Shown here: piece by piece, positions 59,086-64,000 of the stretch
How positions within the stretch are numbered: position 1 is the stretch's first letter
How the letters are laid out: each line of letters begins with the position of its first letter
Assembly (NCBI GenBank): GCA_963576475.1
Contig: OY754982.1
Coordinates: forward strand, 11,930,546 to 11,994,545
Direction of reading: 5' to 3'
Length of the DNA: 64,000 nt
From: Molanna angustata
Taxonomy: Eukaryota > Arthropoda > Insecta > Trichoptera > Molannidae
The notes under the pieces: generated by a model
Database searches by the model: none
Seen by the model: only the letters and a program-made list of their open reading frames with translations
Told to the model about the DNA's origin: nothing
Translations under genes and position numbers: made by a program

Positions 59086-61924
59086 TTTTGGCTATATATA
59101 TTTTTTGCCAAGTAATATCGTGAAGTTGGTTTAGCCAAGACTTATCGATCTGTATGTATAGGCTATAGGGCATATTTTACTTTTTCATACATTTCGAATG
59201 TACTTATAAAACAGTTTAAAGAAACATGAAAAACGTTTCTGAAGCTTTTTATGTAAGAAGGCTTTTGTGTGTTTTCGTTGGGAGTTTATGAAAACAAAAA
59301 ACTATAGAATAAAAATGTCGAAGGGATAAAAGATCGAACATACCAATTTCAAAGGGAGTAAAGGTAAAGGTAAGAAAATTTATATAGAAAAATTCTAAAG
59401 ACATAATACAGTGTATTCAAAATCTTAACCGCCATTGAAATGAAGGATTTTCAAAGAATATCGGTTTTTGACGACATGTTTATTCAATACAATATTTTCC
59501 GAATGTTTATTTTATTATTTTTTTCAAGAAATAAAATAAAATCATAATAAATTAATTATTTTATTAATCGAGTTACAAAATGATTTAAGGAACATTACTC
59601 AGGTAGAGAGAATCGAGCACTATACACCTCTATTCTTGCAAATATTCATGCTTGCTTTACATTTTCTGAGTAACTTGGAGCCGAACAATATTTGCAAAAA
59701 GACTTAGTCCCACACGAAGGTGGTCTCTCTGTCGCGCCCGACCAAATGGAATGCGTGTGAGTGAGACGAACGGAGAAACTGATAGTTTGAAAATATTTGG
59801 TTTATTTTCGTGTTTGGAATATACAAGTTTTAATATTGCAGTGTTTGAGAGTTAAGAAAACTGTTTTAATACAACTGATTATATTAACTGTTCAACCAAT
59901 GTGAATTATTTCTCTTAAGTTCTTTCCAATCTAAAGAACACCACAAAATTAAACAGTTTTGATAACTTGACTTCGTAGTATATTATTATCCATGCAAATC
60001 GTATTTCTATATTTTTAACAAGCAAAAACTTCGCATCAATAGATTTTTGTTAATGACGGAAGTACTTGTCGTTCGTCAGCCGCTGTGGCGGGATTATATA
60101 ATTAACCGTCATAATCACCATTCAATCGGATATTTGAAAATATCCATCTATTAGTTTCCTTGTATGCTTTGTCATTTATTGTATTCTGCAGTAGTTATAG
60201 TCAAAGTTTTCATCGTATCGCACGTCTACAGCGGAAATGTAGGAAATAGGTACTCTAGATTTTAATATTTTCGAGATTTAATTTGGTGTTTTTTGATTTG
60301 TAGTATGTATATTTATCGACTTGGTATTTTTCGATCGATTTGTGGTTTTTGGTGACAAAACTGAATATTTAATTGAGTTTTATTCAAGTAAAAGAAGATT
60401 ATGATTATTTTTAGACAAATTTCAAAATGCCGTCTCCAGTTTCAATCTCGTTCAATCTCGATTGTATTGAGATGAAATTCTAAACACCGAGTTTATTGTA
60501 ATCTCTCATTATAATTCATTACATTCATACAGTCCACCGCATATCAAAAACAGAACTATTATTAACAATTGAAGGGGTTCCGCGAACAACGTGGCAAACG
60601 ACAAAATGTAAAAATTGAGAAAATTAAATTTTTGTTTTTTAAATGTTTATCTATATCAAAAGTATTACAAAAGTCATTAATATCAAATGGCATTACTTAT
60701 TTGTAACACGTCAGTAAACAAACAAGTGGGTTGTGGCCATCGCTAAACTCTCCACTACACAATGAAGCTTCCCTGCTTATATAAGGTACACTCTAATATC
60801 AATATGAAATCAAATAACTTTGCCAAACATAAAAAAATTAACATTGCCAAACATAAAAAAATTCTTTTGTTATTTATATTTTTCATACAAAAATCTATTA
60901 TTATGAACATATTTTTTCAAATGGTTTATTTATTTATTATTATTACACAAAAACAAATACAACATAATATACAAACTAACTAATAACGCCCCACTAGGCA
61001 AAAGCCTGTTCTGGGACTGTTATTTTACACAGTTGAGTATCTTTATTCAGCTGTTATTTTCATATTTTACAAGTTATAAAAGAAGAGTAGGTAAACAAGA
61101 AAAAAAAATGTAAAATGAATGATACAAATACACAAAAAAAAATGTATAAAATATTGGAAAAAATATTGGTTGTATGTTTTTCTTTTAACGTTGACCAACA
61201 TTGTATGTTGTTTTTTAAGATAATTGGTATTGTATAAATAGTTTAAAAAAATTAAAGTATCTCAAATATCCAGGTAGTGAGGGCATTTTTTCAGTTTCAA
61301 CAGATGAAATCATAGAGAAACATTGAGAAAAAATGAACCGTTGTCTATAGAAAACTAATCAGCTCTAAGTTTATGTACTTCACACATATGGTATCAATCT
61401 GAAGTTCATCGGCCTTTTTGTTTGATCTGTACAGAGGAGACAAATTTTCATATTTGTGTATGGCATACAGGATACGGCTTACACAGAAAAAACATCACAA
61501 CGAAACTCAAAGTATGCACTATCTACATGATACCCATTGAGAAATTGATGAAAAAAAAATACTCTTAAAATTGTGAAATCATGACTTTCCACTATTCCAT
61601 ATGAGTGGAAAGTAAAAAATGAAAATACATTACATATATTAACAAAAATATTGAGGTATCAAACAAAACTAAAATGAACAACTTTGCTTATCCTGGCGTT
61701 TGAAACTTTTTTGCCCACTGTTTCATACATTCTCTGGTGCGGTCAGGGCTCTATAAAAAAAAATTTTGTTGTCAGGCACATTTGACGAAAAAGACGACAT
61801 GCTGGTACCTACAAGTAACGTTGTTCCACTGTTTACGTCAGCGCTCGCAATTTTCGACTTTAATTTAACAGAGATACCTATACATTTTTTTCTTCAAACA
61901 AAAAGGGATGGATAAGGGATGAGA
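59086..61924. other. Non-coding with scattered repeat relics
   Basis: A LINE tail relic lies at 59,595-59,650 (CAGGTAGAGAGAATCGAGCA). A dispersed-repeat copy is at 60,722-60,765 and another at 61,490-61,610 (reverse of 50,165-50,260). No exon is supported. Confidence 0.45.
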
Positions 61925-62075
61925 CCCCGTCAATTGTCCTTGGTTAGTTAGACATCTTTAAACCGAGTTCGATTCCTGACGAGGACTCTGTTTTTTACTG
62001 TCATTTCGTGAAAAGATCGACGTTCTAAGTCTCTGAAATGTGGCATTACGTGATTAGGTTCATTTTATTTTATGT
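61925..62075 (+). mobile_element. tRNA-derived SINE family 3-like, decayed copy
   Basis: CTTGGTTAGTTAGACATCT followed by a B box GAGTTCGATTCC and a GACGAGGACTCTG stretch, then GAAATGTGGCATTA as in the family 3 body. The head is degraded. Confidence 0.55.
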
Positions 62076-62088
62076 AGCTTGTAGAACA

Positions 62089-62263
62089 TGGGGGGCAAGT
62101 CTGGTCAACCGGCGGAACCAAAAAAATCCATGTTTACCCATATCATCTTATGGAGTTCAATAATATCTTAAGATATTATACAACTCCATAATGATAATTA
62201 AATCCATGATATGTGTAAACTTGGATGGTTTTGATTCCGCCTGTCGACAAGACTTGCCCCCCA
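62089..62263. mobile_element. Palindromic MITE, 175 bp
   Basis: TGGGGGGCAAGTCTGGTCAA pairs with TGGGGGGCAAGTCTTGTCGA read from the right. The match continues through GGCGGAA..CAAAA..ATCCA and GTTTAC..CATATCAT, so the element is almost one perfect hairpin. The flanks (GTAGAACA, GTTGTAAA) share only some bases. Confidence 0.87.
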
Positions 62264-62339
62264 GTTGTAAAGAGGGCATATGTATAACGTTAATTCTAGT
62301 TACTGAAATCATGATATATTGAAACCGCCTAATGCAATT

Positions 62340-62735
62340 CGCCTAATGCGGAAAAGCCTTTCAGGAGTGACATCTGTGCGAGACACCGTCATCTCATTTA
62401 TAAGGACTGTTGCTTTCATTGTTTACAAATAAACTAATTTCTTAATTTCTCAATAGATGGCGTTACCAAAATGCTTTTCCGTTACTGCATAGATGGCAAT
62501 AGTATAGTTCCTTATTTTCAGGTGAAATGTTACAATCTATTCAAATATATAAAACTTTCAAAAATTACATTGACAAGGGAACAAAAATTACAAGAAGGCA
62601 TAATTGGTGAACGTTGCGCAAGCGCATAAAGTGATCACGTAAACCAGCCGATGACAGGTCTTAAGCCCTACAGGTGCCTTGAGTTCCTGGTTCTTCTACA
62701 ATATCCCAACTTCGTCTCATATATAAAAAAAAAAT
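62340..62735 (-). repeat. R1 repeat copy R1-g
   Basis: Contains AAGGCATAATTGGTGAACGT, GTGATCACGTAAACCAGCCG, AATAGATGGCGTTACCAAAA and ATATCCCAACTTCGTCTCAT. It lies within a segment otherwise similar to 51,265-51,725, so it marks an insertion into that older repeat. Confidence 0.8.
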
Positions 62736-64000
62736 TCAATAAAAATATTTTCAATACTTTTATTAGGGAAATTTATGCTAATTTTTAAAATTGTGTGACA
62801 AACATTTACTAGAGAAATGTTGAAAATACTGATGTATTTTTTTAAGTAACGTGTGACTTATTTGAGAAATTTTATTTCAAATTGGGGTGTTTAGGTTTAT
62901 ATTCTTCCTCAAACGTCTAACTCCTATTTGGATAAGGTTATTATCAAATATTTAAAGGAAGAACTACATAATTCAAAGCAAATTATACCTTTCCAGTACT
63001 TATATTTTAATGAGGTCAAATTCCTCGGTGCTACGCCACATAGAAAGAAGAAATTGAACTGAAAACGAGTTGGAATAGATAACTCAAAAGACTGACATCA
63101 AAAGTTTATAAAAATATAGATTGAATTATCATCAACGCTGCGATGTGTTTAGCTGAACCTGGCACAAAACTTTTCAATGGATAATCGATTCAACACACTA
63201 AAGGTAGACATGGATTTTGACATCATTTATCTTGATGTGTGACTATCACGAATTTCGACTCTTTGAATGGAAGGCAAAAATAACACTGGATGAACTTCTT
63301 AATATATTATAGCCAGCGGCGTGTGGGCTATACCCAATACCCACATACATATACATGTCTTTATACCCGGAAGAACTTTGTTAATTCGTTAGTTTATGTA
63401 AAAAGAAATACTTATTTTCTATTAGGTACAATATTTTCTCGATAAGCATAGTCTTACCATGTATGTTTAATTATAGGTTGAGTCATGGAAACCAATGAAA
63501 TTATATTTTTTCAACAAATCTCGTTTGCTAGGAATCAAATCCAGAATCCCGTCGCAAAATCAAACAACTGAATTCTATGCCAAGGTGATAGACGGAAAAC
63601 CTATGCTTGTTTGATTTTTTCTTAATAATATGAAATTTGGGCTAAGTATGCGAGTAAATACGAGAAAACGTGTAACTTTTTTGTATCAAATACAAGAAAA
63701 CGGGTCAAACTTGTTTACAACCAAAAATCCCACAGGGCTCAGCCTGTTTTGTAGGAGTACCCATTTGGTAAATTTAGTCCCTAATCTATTATTGTTATTT
63801 TTTTCTTAACTGAAACACTCGTGTTGGTACTTCGCAAAATAAAAAATAAAACAATCAACTTTGTAAAATTGCTAGCTTTTTTTTCTAGTTCCTTCTTATT
63901 ATGTTTGCTATGATAATTTCAGTATGTTTTTATGAGTAATGTTGACTGTAAATCATTTTATCAAGGATATTAAAGATTGTTGGAATATGTATGATTGTCT
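62736..64000. other. Non-coding; old repeat tail then nothing recognised
   Basis: 62,740-62,900 matches 51,540-51,722. A degraded tRNA-like B-box word (GGAATCAAATCC on +) is near 63,531. No exon is supported to the end of the window. Confidence 0.45.

Overview
This is an AT-rich, intron-bearing eukaryotic window that looks like insect DNA, most likely Lepidoptera. The clues are the frequent TAGGTACCTA-type words, several tRNA-headed SINE families, RTE-type LINE relics, and a recurring LINE/SINE tail (GGTTGGAAGAAATTGCCATT). There is no bacterial organisation. Host coding sequence is almost absent. The only convincing host exon is at 12,708-12,899: the GC-rich first coding exon of a globin whose MGC start and helix A/B resemble globin X. 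It ends at a phase-0 GTAAGT donor, and I found no downstream globin exon in the window.

The centrepiece is a complete PIF/Harbinger DNA transposon at 13,849-19,867 (6,019 bp). It has 18-bp terminal inverted repeats and a 3-bp TCA target duplication. It carries a four-exon DDE transposase on + (14,188-15,981, 359 aa) and a convergent six-exon Myb/SANT-like protein on - (17,622-19,663, 320 aa). Every exon joins in frame with GT/AG borders and no stop. A SINE sits harmlessly in transposase intron 3, a LINE relic sits in an intron of the Myb gene, and a 318-bp tandem duplication fills the space between the genes. The element is nested inside a Helentron-like non-autonomous element (13,379-20,582). 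A second copy of that element at 37,340-38,476 preserves the empty target site with a single TCA.

The second notable element is a 5'-truncated RTE-type LINE (42,029-44,243) with an uninterrupted 730-codon reverse-transcriptase frame, a (GAT)n tail and a 15-bp target duplication. It is inserted in an unclassified repeat, here called R1, that occurs about seven times. A 42-bp satellite (44,906-46,011) with a seven-unit higher-order period follows.

The rest is layered transposon debris: RTE, CR1-like and BEL/Pao relics; three or four tRNA-derived SINE families; a non-autonomous hAT-like element with a LINE inside (28,850-29,785); several palindromic MITEs; a long-arm fold-back element (24,593-25,612); and a perfect 86-bp-arm inverted repeat (6,888-7,087) whose loop resembles a hammerhead ribozyme core. 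Long stretches without recognisable content are stated as such. All homology calls come from reading translations and repeats by eye; no search was run.
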